A stretch of 64,000 bases of DNA, taken from assembly GCF_008327825.1 (NCBI RefSeq), contig NZ_AP019827.1, positions 1,550,001-1,614,000 of the forward strand, in the 5' to 3' direction. The notes under the pieces are model-generated. The model was given only the letters and a program-made list of their open reading frames with translations, was not told where the DNA came from and made no database searches. The DNA comes from Leptotrichia shahii (lineage in GTDB: Bacteria > Fusobacteriota > Fusobacteriia > Fusobacteriales > Leptotrichiaceae). The first letter of the stretch is position 1. The number at the start of each line of letters is the position of its first letter. The translations under genes and the position numbers were made by a program. Of the stretch, positions 46,009 through 55,370 are shown piece after piece.

Positions 46009-46833
46009 TTAATTATACAAAATTCCAAATTGCATCATTATAAATAATATAGCAAATGCAACTGAAAACCCAAGCAGTCCACCCGCCAGAACTTCCCTAA
46101 TACTATGAATCCCAGACTTAACTCTGCTTTGAGCAACTAATGCAGCCATAAAGAATCCCAAAACCAGTATTCTTATATCCGAAGTCATAAATGCCAATAT
46201 TCCAAAAGCTGCAAAGGCTATCGCACTATGTCCGCTGGGCATACCGCCTTCAAGCGGCGTACCTTTTCTAAAAAAAGTTTTTAAAACAATTACCAAAATT
46301 GAAACTAAAATTAATATCAAAATTGAAATATTACCTTTTCTACCAGCTATAACGTGCAATTTATTCGCACCATCAAAAATATCCAGTAATTTATCATAAA
46401 ACAGCAAATATCCCACACAAAGTGCGTTAATCGCAGCAACCAGAACCGCTCCAGCCGCTACATCCTTAGCCAATTTTGCAAGTGGATGCCGTTCAGGAGA
46501 AACCAAATCAATGATTGCCTCAACTGCAGTATTTACAAGCTCTGTAATTATAACAAATGATACTGATAATGAAATTATCAAAATTTCCACTTTGCTCGCA
46601 TTTATAAGAATCGCCAAAATTACAATAATAATTGCCGCAAGTATATGAACTTTCATATGCTTCTCATCTTTCAATGCAGAAATTAACCCTTCAATAGCAA
46701 AATTAAAACTGTCAACAAGTCTTTTATCCCTTGCCCTTTCCTTTTTTATATCCCAATTATATCTATTCTTCTTATGAAACAATGAAAATATTGATCTTTT
46801 CTTTTTTTTATCATTATTTTTATTTTTCTCCAT
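46009..46833 (-). CDS. Diacylglycerol/undecaprenol kinase fused to a PAP2 phosphatase
   Basis: 274 aa. A basic N-terminal tail is followed by a DgkA-type kinase domain (residues about 40-150: SFNFAIEGLISALKDEKHMKVH, ITELVNTAVEAIIDLVSPERHPLAKLAKDVAAGAV). From about 180 a PAP2 domain has GGMPSGHSAIAFAAFG and SRVKSGIHSIREVLAGG. Membrane-embedded. In Gram-positives DgkA acts on undecaprenol, and a PAP2 phosphatase dephosphorylates undecaprenyl pyrophosphate, so one protein could do both lipid-carrier steps (inference). Confidence 0.9.
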   Translation of the reverse strand: MEKNKNNDKKKKRSIFSLFHKKNRYNWDIKKERARDKRLVDSFNFAIEGLISALKDEKHMKVHILAAIIIVILAILINASKVEILIISLSVSFVIITELVNTAVEAIIDLVSPERHPLAKLAKDVAAGAVLVAAINALCVGYLLFYDKLLDIFDGANKLHVIAGRKGNISILILILVSILVIVLKTFFRKGTPLEGGMPSGHSAIAFAAFGILAFMTSDIRILVLGFFMAALVAQSRVKSGIHSIREVLAGGLLGFSVAFAILFIMMQFGILYN

Positions 46834-46871
46834 TAAATTTTCTACTCCTTCCTAAATTTTTTGTAAAAAAT

Positions 46872-47342
46872 TTATCTAATATAATTAAATTTACTCAAAA
46901 TTTCTTCTTCCCGCTTTCTCATAACAATCTTATCTTCTTCCTCAATATGGTCATATCCCAGCAAATGCAACATTCCGTGACATAAAACATAGTAAAATTC
47001 ACGTTCATCAGAATGTCCATATTCACTAGACTGCTCTCTCACACGATCAATTGAAATTACAATGTCACCTAACATATTGACTGCTCCTACGTTTTCTGTT
47101 TCATTGTAGGCAAAAGAAATTACATCAGTTGGAGCATCCTTTTGACGATATTCACGATTTATTTCCTTAATTTCCTCATTTGTTGTAATCAGCAGTGAAA
47201 GATAGTATTCATTTTTGTCAAAATTTTCCTTGTATTCATCTTTTAAAATATAGCTTACAAATTCATTTATTTTTTCTTCATCGAAGAAACTGTCAATTTT
47301 TTCAATACTATAAGTTATGTCTATTTCTATTTTTTTTTTCAT
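46872..47342 (-). CDS. ybeY: Endoribonuclease YbeY, rRNA maturation factor
   Basis: Single-strand RNA nuclease needed for 16S rRNA 3' processing. The zinc-binding H-x3-H-x5-H motif is HGMLHLLGYDH, near the C-terminus. The earlier block NREYRQKDAPTDVISFAY is also conserved. 156 aa is typical. It precedes the DgkA-PAP2 gene, and pgpH is upstream, an arrangement seen in many Firmicutes. Confidence 0.95.
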   Translation of the reverse strand: MKKKIEIDITYSIEKIDSFFDEEKINEFVSYILKDEYKENFDKNEYYLSLLITTNEEIKEINREYRQKDAPTDVISFAYNETENVGAVNMLGDIVISIDRVREQSSEYGHSDEREFYYVLCHGMLHLLGYDHIEEEDKIVMRKREEEILSKFNYIR

Positions 47343-47391
47343 TTTTTATACCTTCTCCATTTTCTAATTAGATATATTCAATAACCTAAAT

Positions 47392-49449
47392 TTATTTATG
47401 TTTTTTAGTTCTTTCATCCATTTTTGGATATTTTATTCTTTCATGATAAACACCTTGTAGCGTATTTATAAATGATTGAATAACTTTCTCCAGTTCTCCT
47501 AAAGTTAAATCAGAATCGCTTAATTGCTTGTCTTCAATTTTTGATTTTACTAAATATCGGATAAAATTCTCAATTCCTTCTTTGCTCTTATTTTCAAGTG
47601 TTCTTGTAGCCGCTTCCACTGTATCTGCCAGAAGGATTATGCCTGATTCCTTTGTTTTCGGCTTAGGCCCACTGTATCTAAAGTTGCTTTCTACAACCTT
47701 CTCACCGTTTTCTAGTGCCTTATAGTAAAAATATTGAGTCAAGGTTGTTCCATGATGCTGCAAAATCACATCTAATATCTCCTTTGGCAATTTACTCTCT
47801 TTACCCATTATATATCCATCTTTTGTATGTGAAGTCAATATTAATGCACTTAATGACGGCTTTATCTTATTATGCGGATTAATTCCATCTCGCTGATTTT
47901 CCACGAAGAATTCTGGACGCTTCATTTTTCCAATATCGTGATAATACGAAGCAATTCTTGCAAAAGTGGCATTCGCTCCTATACTTTCAGCCGCCCCTTC
48001 AGCCAATGCTCCAACCATTATACTATGATGAAAAGTTCCTGGAGCTTTTATAAGCAGCTGTTTAAGCAGCGTGTGTGAAAAGTCGCTTAATTCCAGCAAT
48101 TTCATTGTTGTCAAAATATCAAAGTAATCTTCAAAATATGGTAACACCGCAAGCGACATCATTCCAGTAAGAATACCAGAAAATACTGAAAATACTATCA
48201 TTAACATAATTAATCCTAAATTTGACTGATTTACCATTCCATAGCTAAATGCCAGCAATGCCTGAAATATCCCCAAAAAAAAGCTCAATTTAATAATATC
48301 ACTTCTACCAACAAGATCATCTGCCTTATAAATCGCAACAAGTGAAACTGCTATTGTCACAAAAAACCACGATTCCTCCTGAGATAGCATAACCATATTA
48401 GAAAATGTTACAATAATTGCATAAGTTTTATTTCCTAAAATTGTCGAAATAATTGGGAGCATTGCAAAGGGAAGTAAGTAAATAAGAAACTGATTATTTA
48501 AAAATAAAACATAAAACATATTTACAACTATTATTGTAATCAATGTCGGATAAAATGCATTTGATTCTACAATTTTTCTTACATTTTTTTTGAGGAGATA
48601 ATATATTAAAATTAAAAGTAATGAAAATGTTGTTACTAGCCCAACTGCTTTTTTAAACTTATCTTCATTTCTTACCAAATTCAGTTTTTCCAACTTCAAA
48701 AATGCATCTGAATCAATTATTTCGCCCTTCTTTACAATAATATCTCCTTTGTAAATCTTTATTTCCTTATCTCTCAACGACATCATATTATCTGCAATTT
48801 TTTTCTTTGTTGCTTCCTTATTTATGACTAAATTCGGCTTTATAAAATTTTGAAGAACTTTCATATCCAAATTATCAGCCTGTATATCCTTTCTTCGGAT
48901 TATTTTTGGCAAATTCTCCATTTTATAAATTCCTGTGCTGTAAATTTCAGACATAATCTCATTAAGATTTACAGAATATTCTACATTTTCTGTTCTTGCC
49001 GCTATCTCTCTAATATCTGCATTAGTAAATGTATATTTATTGTCTTTTATATATTTTTCAAGAGTTGCGTCATCAGATAAATTCATATTTCGAATATCAC
49101 GTAAAAATTTATTAAGTAAAATTACCGTTTCTCTATTTACATCCTTTATTTTATCAAATTCAGGCTGTGTTGTCTTCACTATTTTTTCTTCAATGCTGTC
49201 ATCTAAAATATCTACAAAATACGATACATTTTTATAAGCCACAATATCAGATTTTGCAATACTTCCAACATTATAGTTTATATTTAGTCTTGACATTTCT
49301 ATAATTATTCCAAATATCATAAATGTTATCGCCAAAATAGCAAATCTAAACATAAATCTATTTTTGATATAAGATTGGGATTCATTATTTTTTTTCTTTT
49401 TTTCTTTTATTTCAAGAAGAAATTCCCGCCCTAATATATTTACTCTCAT
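47392..49449 (-). CDS. pgpH: c-di-AMP phosphodiesterase PgpH (7TM-HD family)
   Basis: 685 aa. One N-terminal membrane helix (FRFAILAITFMIFGIIIEM), a large extracellular 7TMR-HDED domain, about seven membrane helices (residues 270-440) and a cytoplasmic HD domain with HHSIMVGALAE and YYHDIGKMKRPEFFVENQ are visible. The last contains the HD metal residues. The family hydrolyses the second messenger c-di-AMP. It is next to ybeY and the DgkA-PAP2 gene, the usual pgpH-ybeY-dgkA order. Confidence 0.93.
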   Translation of the reverse strand: MRVNILGREFLLEIKEKKKKNNESQSYIKNRFMFRFAILAITFMIFGIIIEMSRLNINYNVGSIAKSDIVAYKNVSYFVDILDDSIEEKIVKTTQPEFDKIKDVNRETVILLNKFLRDIRNMNLSDDATLEKYIKDNKYTFTNADIREIAARTENVEYSVNLNEIMSEIYSTGIYKMENLPKIIRRKDIQADNLDMKVLQNFIKPNLVINKEATKKKIADNMMSLRDKEIKIYKGDIIVKKGEIIDSDAFLKLEKLNLVRNEDKFKKAVGLVTTFSLLLILIYYLLKKNVRKIVESNAFYPTLITIIVVNMFYVLFLNNQFLIYLLPFAMLPIISTILGNKTYAIIVTFSNMVMLSQEESWFFVTIAVSLVAIYKADDLVGRSDIIKLSFFLGIFQALLAFSYGMVNQSNLGLIMLMIVFSVFSGILTGMMSLAVLPYFEDYFDILTTMKLLELSDFSHTLLKQLLIKAPGTFHHSIMVGALAEGAAESIGANATFARIASYYHDIGKMKRPEFFVENQRDGINPHNKIKPSLSALILTSHTKDGYIMGKESKLPKEILDVILQHHGTTLTQYFYYKALENGEKVVESNFRYSGPKPKTKESGIILLADTVEAATRTLENKSKEGIENFIRYLVKSKIEDKQLSDSDLTLGELEKVIQSFINTLQGVYHERIKYPKMDERTKKHK

Positions 49450-49511
49450 TTTCCCTATCCTTTCCTAAATTTTATAAGCCTCCCTTTTTATTTTTATCGT
49501 ATTTTAAATTT

Positions 49512-51980
49512 TTATTTCATTCTCTTTAAAATCTCATTTTTACTTTCAACTACTCTATTCCTTGGAAGAGCAGCCAAAAATTTCTTCCCATACATTTTTT
49601 TTATTATTCTATTATCAAGAACTATTATATTCCCGCTATCCGACTTACTTCTAATAAGCCTTCCAATTCCTTGCTTAAATTTAATTACAGCCTGTGGAAC
49701 TTGATAATCATTAAACGGATTTTGTCCATTTCTTTTAATATTTTCAATAATTGCCTCTGTCACAGGATCATTTGGCACCTTAAATGGCAATTTTGTAATA
49801 ATTACCGATTTCAGCTGCTCTCCTTGCACATCGACTCCTTCCCAGAAACTGTCTGTACCAAATAATATTGGATTTTTAGAATGTTTAAATATTTCAATCA
49901 TTTCATGACGGGGAAAATCATTTTGCCTTATAAGCGTATATTCCTTTTGTGAAAACCGTGATTTTATTCGGTTATATAAAAAATTTAAGGTACTGTACGA
50001 AGTAAATAATAAAAAACAATGCCCCTTCGTACTTTTTATCGCTTTTTCAACAAATCCTTCCAAATCCCTCATAAACTCAACATTCGTTGGATCAAGTGCA
50101 TCTTCTGGAATATAGACTTTCATTTGCTTTTCATAATCAAATGGTGATTTTACAATTTTTTCGTCTATTTTTTTATGTTTTTCCTTTATAAGTCCGATAC
50201 TTTTTTTGTAATAGTCAAATTTATTGTCAACAGCAAGTGTAGCTGAAGTAAAAATCATCCTATCCATTTTCGTAAACAAGTTGTCATTCAGTTCATCTGA
50301 AATATCAAAAGGTGTCGCATACAATTTTACATTTGGACGTACTGTTGTAATATTTGCCCAGTAGACATAGCCTTCCTCTTTTCCTTCTAAAATAAACTCA
50401 AACTTTTTATAATATTGCTTCAGTCTTTCATAATACCTTGAAAATTCAAATAAAAATCCATCCTTATCTTCAAGATTATAATTGTTCACTTTATTCAGAA
50501 ATTTATTAATTTTTATAACCAAATTTCCATAATTTTCCTTAAACTGGCTATTTAGTTTCATTGCCTCACGAAAAAACTTGCTCCCTTGCATTTTTTCCTT
50601 ATCAATTTTCATTTTAATTTCCCTATTATCATTATTTTCTGAAAAAAGACAAGTCAACTTATCAAAAATATCAATTCCCTTATCATAAAATTTATTCAGT
50701 TCTTCAACAACATCTTCCTTCAATTCATCAACTTCTTTGTATTCTTCACTTGAAAGGCTTTCATTCAAGTAAGTCAAAAGTCTTACAAGAGCCCCTCCAT
50801 TACTTGATTTCACTACACGTCTATTATAAATGTTTCCCATAAGCCGTCCAAATGAAATTTTTGACGTTTCAAAAGTAAAATAATTTCTAGCAGTATCTTC
50901 AATATTATGAGCTTCATCAAAAACTACAATATCATAATTTGGCAAAATCGAATAATTTGTGTAAAATCCAGTTTGATTTCTAATTGCCAAATCAGCAAAG
51001 AACATGTGATGATTCACAATAAGAAGCGTCGCATCTGAAATATTCTTTCTCGCATTAAAAAAATGACATTTTGAATAATATGGGCATTTCACGCCTTTGC
51101 ACATATCAGCTTCACTATTCACTTTTTCCCAAATACTGTTTGAAATTTCATATTTCAGCTCATTCCTGTCACCTGTCTTTGTAACCTTTCTATCCCATTC
51201 GATAAGATTTCTTATAATATTTTTTTCCTTTTTTTCATCTTCTGTATCCGTTTCCTTATCAACAACCTCCAAATTATAAAGTTTCCTTTTACAAAGATAG
51301 TTCCCTCTTCCTTTCACAATCTGGTAATTAAAATCTTCATCAATAATTTTTTTCAAAAGCGGAATATCCTTATTAATAAGCTGTTCCTGCAAATTAATCG
51401 TATTTGTAGAAACAACTACCTTTAGATTATTTTCAATAGCATAAATCAATGTAGGCAAAAGATAAGCAATCGTCTTTCCAGTCCCAGTCCCAGCTTCCAC
51501 TATCAGCTTCTTATTCTCATTCATACTTTTTTCAATAAACTTAGCCATTTCATACTGCTCCCGCCGTACTTCAAATTTACCAAAATTCCTATGGATAACT
51601 CCATTTTCTCCAAAATAATCATCAATATCAATTTTTATAAATTCTCTTAAAGGCACAACTACACAAATATCATTCACATCGTTATTTACAATATATGAAG
51701 CTCCTCCAACTTCTCCATACATACTAGAAATATTCACATCTTCATCAGACGGAATCAGCACTCCAGATGGATGATTATGTATTATAACCTCATTTTTTCT
51801 CATCATATTCAGTAATGCAGCAACAGAGCTTTCATTTCCCCTAGCAATAACCTCAAATTCAGAAACAATTCCCTTTTCATCAGGAATCCCTCTAAAAAAT
51901 ACTTCATTTCCGCTAGCCTCCTCAATCTCTATCCTCATCTCATTTGCTGCTTTTTTACTAATAAATTCAGAAATTTTCAT
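49512..51980 (-). CDS. DinG-type helicase with N-terminal JAMM (RadC-like) domain
   Basis: 822 aa from the ATG at 51980, preceded by AGGAGGAAT. The first ~150 residues form a JAB/JAMM metalloprotease-like domain with NEVIIHNHPSGVLIPSDEDV (HxH..S..D motif). From about 160 a superfamily 2 XPD/DinG helicase begins: Walker A VEAGTGTGKT, four cysteines for an iron-sulfur cluster around GNYLCKRK and CKGVKCPYYSKC, the DEAH box VFDEAHNIED, and motif VI QGIGRLIRS. Likely unwinds DNA in repair. The JAMM domain, if active, could remove or sense a modifier, but this is speculative. Confidence 0.92.
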   Translation of the reverse strand: MKISEFISKKAANEMRIEIEEASGNEVFFRGIPDEKGIVSEFEVIARGNESSVAALLNMMRKNEVIIHNHPSGVLIPSDEDVNISSMYGEVGGASYIVNNDVNDICVVVPLREFIKIDIDDYFGENGVIHRNFGKFEVRREQYEMAKFIEKSMNENKKLIVEAGTGTGKTIAYLLPTLIYAIENNLKVVVSTNTINLQEQLINKDIPLLKKIIDEDFNYQIVKGRGNYLCKRKLYNLEVVDKETDTEDEKKEKNIIRNLIEWDRKVTKTGDRNELKYEISNSIWEKVNSEADMCKGVKCPYYSKCHFFNARKNISDATLLIVNHHMFFADLAIRNQTGFYTNYSILPNYDIVVFDEAHNIEDTARNYFTFETSKISFGRLMGNIYNRRVVKSSNGGALVRLLTYLNESLSSEEYKEVDELKEDVVEELNKFYDKGIDIFDKLTCLFSENNDNREIKMKIDKEKMQGSKFFREAMKLNSQFKENYGNLVIKINKFLNKVNNYNLEDKDGFLFEFSRYYERLKQYYKKFEFILEGKEEGYVYWANITTVRPNVKLYATPFDISDELNDNLFTKMDRMIFTSATLAVDNKFDYYKKSIGLIKEKHKKIDEKIVKSPFDYEKQMKVYIPEDALDPTNVEFMRDLEGFVEKAIKSTKGHCFLLFTSYSTLNFLYNRIKSRFSQKEYTLIRQNDFPRHEMIEIFKHSKNPILFGTDSFWEGVDVQGEQLKSVIITKLPFKVPNDPVTEAIIENIKRNGQNPFNDYQVPQAVIKFKQGIGRLIRSKSDSGNIIVLDNRIIKKMYGKKFLAALPRNRVVESKNEILKRMK

Positions 51981-52078
51981 TATTCCTCCTATACTAAAGA
52001 TTTTACTATATAAAAAGTTTTTTTTCAACTTTTCTTTACAAAAAAATAACCATTGCTTATACAACAATGATTATTTGT

Positions 52079-52258
52079 TTAGAAATTAATTTTTCTTTTT
52101 TTATTCATTTCATTTTTTTTCTTATTTTGGTCTATTCTCACTGGTTTTGTTACTTTTTTACTCACATCCTTACTATGTGCCTCCAACGGTATTGACAATA
52201 ATTCAACCAATAAAATTTCAAATGCTTTTTTCCTCCTTATTCTGCTTTTTATAGCCAT
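52079..52258 (-). CDS. Possible small secreted or basic peptide
   Basis: 59 codons from the ATG at 52258, with a hydrophobic stretch (FEILLVELLSIPLEAHS) followed by a very basic tail (QNKKKNEMNKKRKINF). No good ribosome site lies before that ATG. An AAGGAGG sits inside the frame, so the true start may be downstream or the 5' end broken. Unrecognised; low confidence. Confidence 0.3.
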   Translation of the reverse strand: MAIKSRIRRKKAFEILLVELLSIPLEAHSKDVSKKVTKPVRIDQNKKKNEMNKKRKINF

Positions 52259-52286
52259 TTGTAAAAGCAGAAAAATTTCAGAAAAT

Positions 52287-52380
52287 ACAGTATTTTAATG
52301 TTTAATTTTCTTGTTTTTCTCCGCTCTCTGACAAGAGGTCTTGATCTCTTATGATTTACTGCTGTTATTCAGTCTTTATT
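52287..52380. repeat. Short dispersed repeat, family C copy 2
   Basis: ATACAGTATTTTAATGTTTAAT, CTCTGACAAGAGGTCTTGATCTC and TTACTGCTGTTATTC match the layout of 3664-3757. The central part is a palindrome, AAGAGGTC/GATCTCTT-like. Confidence 0.45.
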
Positions 52381-52400
52381 GCTTTTACAATTGCCTATTT

Positions 52401-53624
52401 TTATTCTTCAAAATAGTTTTTTTGCAATCCATAAGTCGATATCTTCCGATTAACCAAATAAGCAAAAATCACAATTATCACAAAAAATGGCAAATTATTA
52501 AATCCAAAAACTTCTCCGCCAATAAAAATCGGTGCCAACAAAGTATTCGTTGCACTTCCAAACACGCTTATATACCCTGCGGCTGCAGCAAATTCAATTG
52601 GTAATCCAAAGAAAAATGCTATCACAATCCCTAGCGAAGCTCCAATCGAAAACAGCGGTGTTACTTCTCCACCTTGAAATCCAGCAGCCAATGTCAACGT
52701 CGTCAATAATAATTTTAGTATCCAGTCATATACATAAATTTGCTTCCCTGAAAAACTATTTTCAATCAAATTCGTTCCCAGCCCAGTATATCGACCTTCA
52801 TGCAACATCAAAAGTATTATGCCAAGAAAAATTCCAATAGAAAAAATTCGATAATATGGATTTTTAATTTTTTCTGAAATAAATTTTTTCAAAAAATTTT
52901 GCAAATAGACAAATAGATTTCCAGCAATTCCAAAAATTATTCCTAAAATTGCAAATTTTACAAATGTCATTGGAGTTATTGACAAATTCGTATTTACAAT
53001 GTGAGTAAACTTTTCCAGTCCTAAAAAAGATGAAGTCCAACTAGCAGTAAATACTGCAACAATAGCTGGAAGCAAAGCATACAACTGTAAATTCCCCAGC
53101 GTCAAAACTTCTAAGGCAAAAAATAACGCTGCGATTGGTGTTTGAAATAATCCGCCAAAACCTGCCGCCATTCCTGTTACCAAAAACACTTTAGACTTGT
53201 CAGGAAAATTAAAGTACTTATTAAACCTATGAGAAAGCGTTGCTCCCAGCTGCACTGCAACCCCTTCACGCCCAGCACTTCCCCCAAACAAATGTGTAAT
53301 CCAAGTTGCAACTGTCACAACAGGAATAAGCCTCAACGGAATCTCTTCTTCAGTCTTATGCCCAATCTCAAAAATCAATCCCATTCCCTTGCCAGCTTTT
53401 CCAGCAAACTTTCTATAAATGAAAACAATTAAAAGCCCTGCTAAAGCGATAAAAGGCACAAGACAATACAAATACTCTTTTCTAATATCCCCAATCAAGA
53501 GAAGCTCTCTTCCAAAAATCGTATCAGTCACTCCAACAATAAAACCAATGATAACCGCTACTGCTATCAATTTTAAATATAGGAAATAAGAATACTGATA
53601 GCTTTCCTTTATATTTTTTAACAT
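52401..53624 (-). CDS. CLC-family anion channel/antiporter, probably the fluoride (CLC-F) type
   Basis: 407 aa with about ten to twelve membrane segments. GGSAGREGVAVQLGA is the CLC motif holding the gating Glu (usually GREGP/GKEGP). The usual first anion motif GSGIP is replaced by GKAGKGMGLIFE, and the second by GFQGGEVTPLFSIGA, both of which I associate with CLC-F fluoride/proton antiporters. The length also fits that short clade. An AAAGGAAAATT ribosome site precedes the ATG. Chloride transport cannot be excluded. Confidence 0.85.
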   Translation of the reverse strand: MLKNIKESYQYSYFLYLKLIAVAVIIGFIVGVTDTIFGRELLLIGDIRKEYLYCLVPFIALAGLLIVFIYRKFAGKAGKGMGLIFEIGHKTEEEIPLRLIPVVTVATWITHLFGGSAGREGVAVQLGATLSHRFNKYFNFPDKSKVFLVTGMAAGFGGLFQTPIAALFFALEVLTLGNLQLYALLPAIVAVFTASWTSSFLGLEKFTHIVNTNLSITPMTFVKFAILGIIFGIAGNLFVYLQNFLKKFISEKIKNPYYRIFSIGIFLGIILLMLHEGRYTGLGTNLIENSFSGKQIYVYDWILKLLLTTLTLAAGFQGGEVTPLFSIGASLGIVIAFFFGLPIEFAAAAGYISVFGSATNTLLAPIFIGGEVFGFNNLPFFVIIVIFAYLVNRKISTYGLQKNYFEE

Positions 53625-53663
53625 TTAATTTTCCTTTCTAAATATTCATTATACTAAGCACTA

Positions 53664-53760
53664 TTTTATACTATTCCCCATTTGAACAGCGGACTGTTTA
53701 TAATCTTCTTTGCAAAGAGTCAAGATTCTCTTGTTAGCAAATAATATAAAATATATTTAA
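53664..53760. repeat. Family B inverted-repeat element, truncated copy 3
   Basis: Starts TTTATACTATTCCCCATTT and shares TTGTTAGCAAATAATATA with copy 2, but the right inverted end is missing. Confidence 0.6.
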
Positions 53761-53766
53761 AAAACT

Positions 53767-53817
53767 AAAAAAGCCATTTAACACAATTGAAAAAATTGTA
53801 TAAACAGCTTTTTTTTA
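53767..53817 (-). terminator. Terminator after the MliC-like gene
   Basis: A long imperfect hairpin, AAAAAGCCATTTAACACAATT / AATTGTATAAACAGCTTTTT, bounded by A and T runs, just past the stop at 53846. Confidence 0.65.
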
Positions 53818-53845
53818 ATTTTGAATTTTTAATTTTTACTTGTAA

Positions 53846-54478
53846 CTATTCTTCAATTGAACCATGGTCAGTACTTGTTAAATTACAGCTTTTATCTTTT
53901 CCATTTTCTGTATAAACAGCATCATTTCCTTTTATTTGGATTGAAACAGTTCCATCAGCATATTTTTCTCCACTAGCAGATACTGCAGAATTCAAGTTAT
54001 GAATAGTTCCATAACCATCAGCTAATTTTACCTTGTCTGTAGAAACATTTTCTACTGTTAAATCTTGATAACCATCACAAGAAAATTTTCTCAATAAGTT
54101 ACCGCTTGCAGTTTTTTTAGTTGAAGATGTATCACTTGTTAAATTACAGCTTTCATCAGTTCCATTTGATGTAAATACAGCATCATTTCCTTTTATTTGA
54201 ATTGAAACTCCATTACCTTTGTATTCTTCACCGCTAGCAGATTTTGTTAATTTCAAGTTATAAACTTTTCCAGTTCCATCTGTCAATTTAACTTTATTTG
54301 TAGAAAGATTTTCTACTGTTAAATCTTTGCTGTTGCAGCTAAACTTTCTTGTTAAATTTGATTTAGAAACTGTTTCAGTTTTTTTTCTTGAAGATTTTGA
54401 CATAGCTGAATAACCAATAGAACCGATAGCCAATACTCCAATTAAAGTTGCCAAAATCATTTTTTTTGTAGATTTCAT
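53846..54478 (-). CDS. Exported protein with two MliC-like (lysozyme inhibitor) domains
   Basis: About 210 aa. A signal peptide (MKSTKKMILATLIGVLAIGSIGYSAMS) is followed by two tandem ~70-residue repeats. Repeat 1 begins RKFSCNSKDLTVENLSTNKVKLTDG and repeat 2 begins RKFSCDGYQDLTVENVSTDKVKLADG. Each ends SIQIKGNDAV(F/Y)T..G..(E/K)SCNLTS. The F.C.....V.L.DG....L..SASGxxY..G......G.A.....C spacing matches MliC/PliC inhibitors of C-type lysozyme. It may protect the cell wall from host lysozyme. The ATG at 54478 is preferred to a GTG at 54487. Confidence 0.82.
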   Translation of the reverse strand: MKSTKKMILATLIGVLAIGSIGYSAMSKSSRKKTETVSKSNLTRKFSCNSKDLTVENLSTNKVKLTDGTGKVYNLKLTKSASGEEYKGNGVSIQIKGNDAVFTSNGTDESCNLTSDTSSTKKTASGNLLRKFSCDGYQDLTVENVSTDKVKLADGYGTIHNLNSAVSASGEKYADGTVSIQIKGNDAVYTENGKDKSCNLTSTDHGSIEE

Positions 54479-54644
54479 AACATTCACTCTCTTTTCTTCA
54501 ATTTAATTTTTGAAATTTTTATCTCTCAAATTTCAGTAGGAGTATACTACACTTTACTTTGTTTTTAATATTAAATTGATTATATTTTTAATAGTCTTAC
54601 AATTTATTTGAATTTATCTAAAATCAATCAAAATATAGTGGCTA

Positions 54645-55325
54645 TTACCTATGCAATCTTCGCTTAAACTCTTCCTTATACGATTTGTAGGCATATCGCA
54701 ACATTATGCTTAAAATAAATAATGGAATCGAAGAAAATATGCTCCAAGTCATTTTTTTGCTTATAATTAATTCTAAAACTAAAAGAAATATTCCAACAAA
54801 AAAAATAAAAAAATTCAATATTTTTAACCTGTCATCTTTATGCTTATCCCAGACATACGAAAAAACAAGACTAATGAGATAAAATGCAAAAACAATAGGA
54901 ATTCCACGTCCAATGCTCCAGCTCAATTTTTTATCCCCAAAATCAAGCAAAAGAAAAAAAGCTGTAAGACCAATCAATATCAAAAATAAATTTGTTCTCA
55001 TTCTATAGGAATCTAAAAATACAAATAATCCCAAATCAAAGATTAAAATAGATGGAATCGCATAATATCCCCATTCCAGTTTCCCATACATTATCAAATT
55101 TTGAAAAAAAACCTCCAATATTGAAATAATTGAAATTGTAAAAAATGATAGAAATACAGTCTTTTTCACTTTCTTCATCTTCATTTCATACAAATTTATA
55201 TTAACAATCGGATATTCCCTTGCAAATTCCTCTTCCAATCCCTTTATTTCAGGAACATCCGTTTCACACAGCGGACATCTTTTTACTCCATCTTCCAGCT
55301 CTACTCCACATTTTATACAATACAT
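54645..55325 (-). CDS. DUF6320-type zinc-ribbon membrane protein
   Basis: 226 aa from the ATG at 55325 (GAGGG 8 nt upstream). The N-terminal zinc ribbon is CIKCGVELEDGVKRCPLC. Residues 55-220 form about six membrane helices with repeated LSWSIGRGIP and MTWSIFSSIP motifs at helix edges. Such proteins occur next to condensation-domain acyltransferases, and here it begins 46 nt after that gene's stop. Function unknown, but probably tied to that acyltransferase. Confidence 0.82.
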   Translation of the reverse strand: MYCIKCGVELEDGVKRCPLCETDVPEIKGLEEEFAREYPIVNINLYEMKMKKVKKTVFLSFFTISIISILEVFFQNLIMYGKLEWGYYAIPSILIFDLGLFVFLDSYRMRTNLFLILIGLTAFFLLLDFGDKKLSWSIGRGIPIVFAFYLISLVFSYVWDKHKDDRLKILNFFIFFVGIFLLVLELIISKKMTWSIFSSIPLFILSIMLRYAYKSYKEEFKRRLHR

Positions 55326-55370
55326 TTTTATTTCCCTCTTTATTATTTTTTTAACAATATTTTTCAATTT

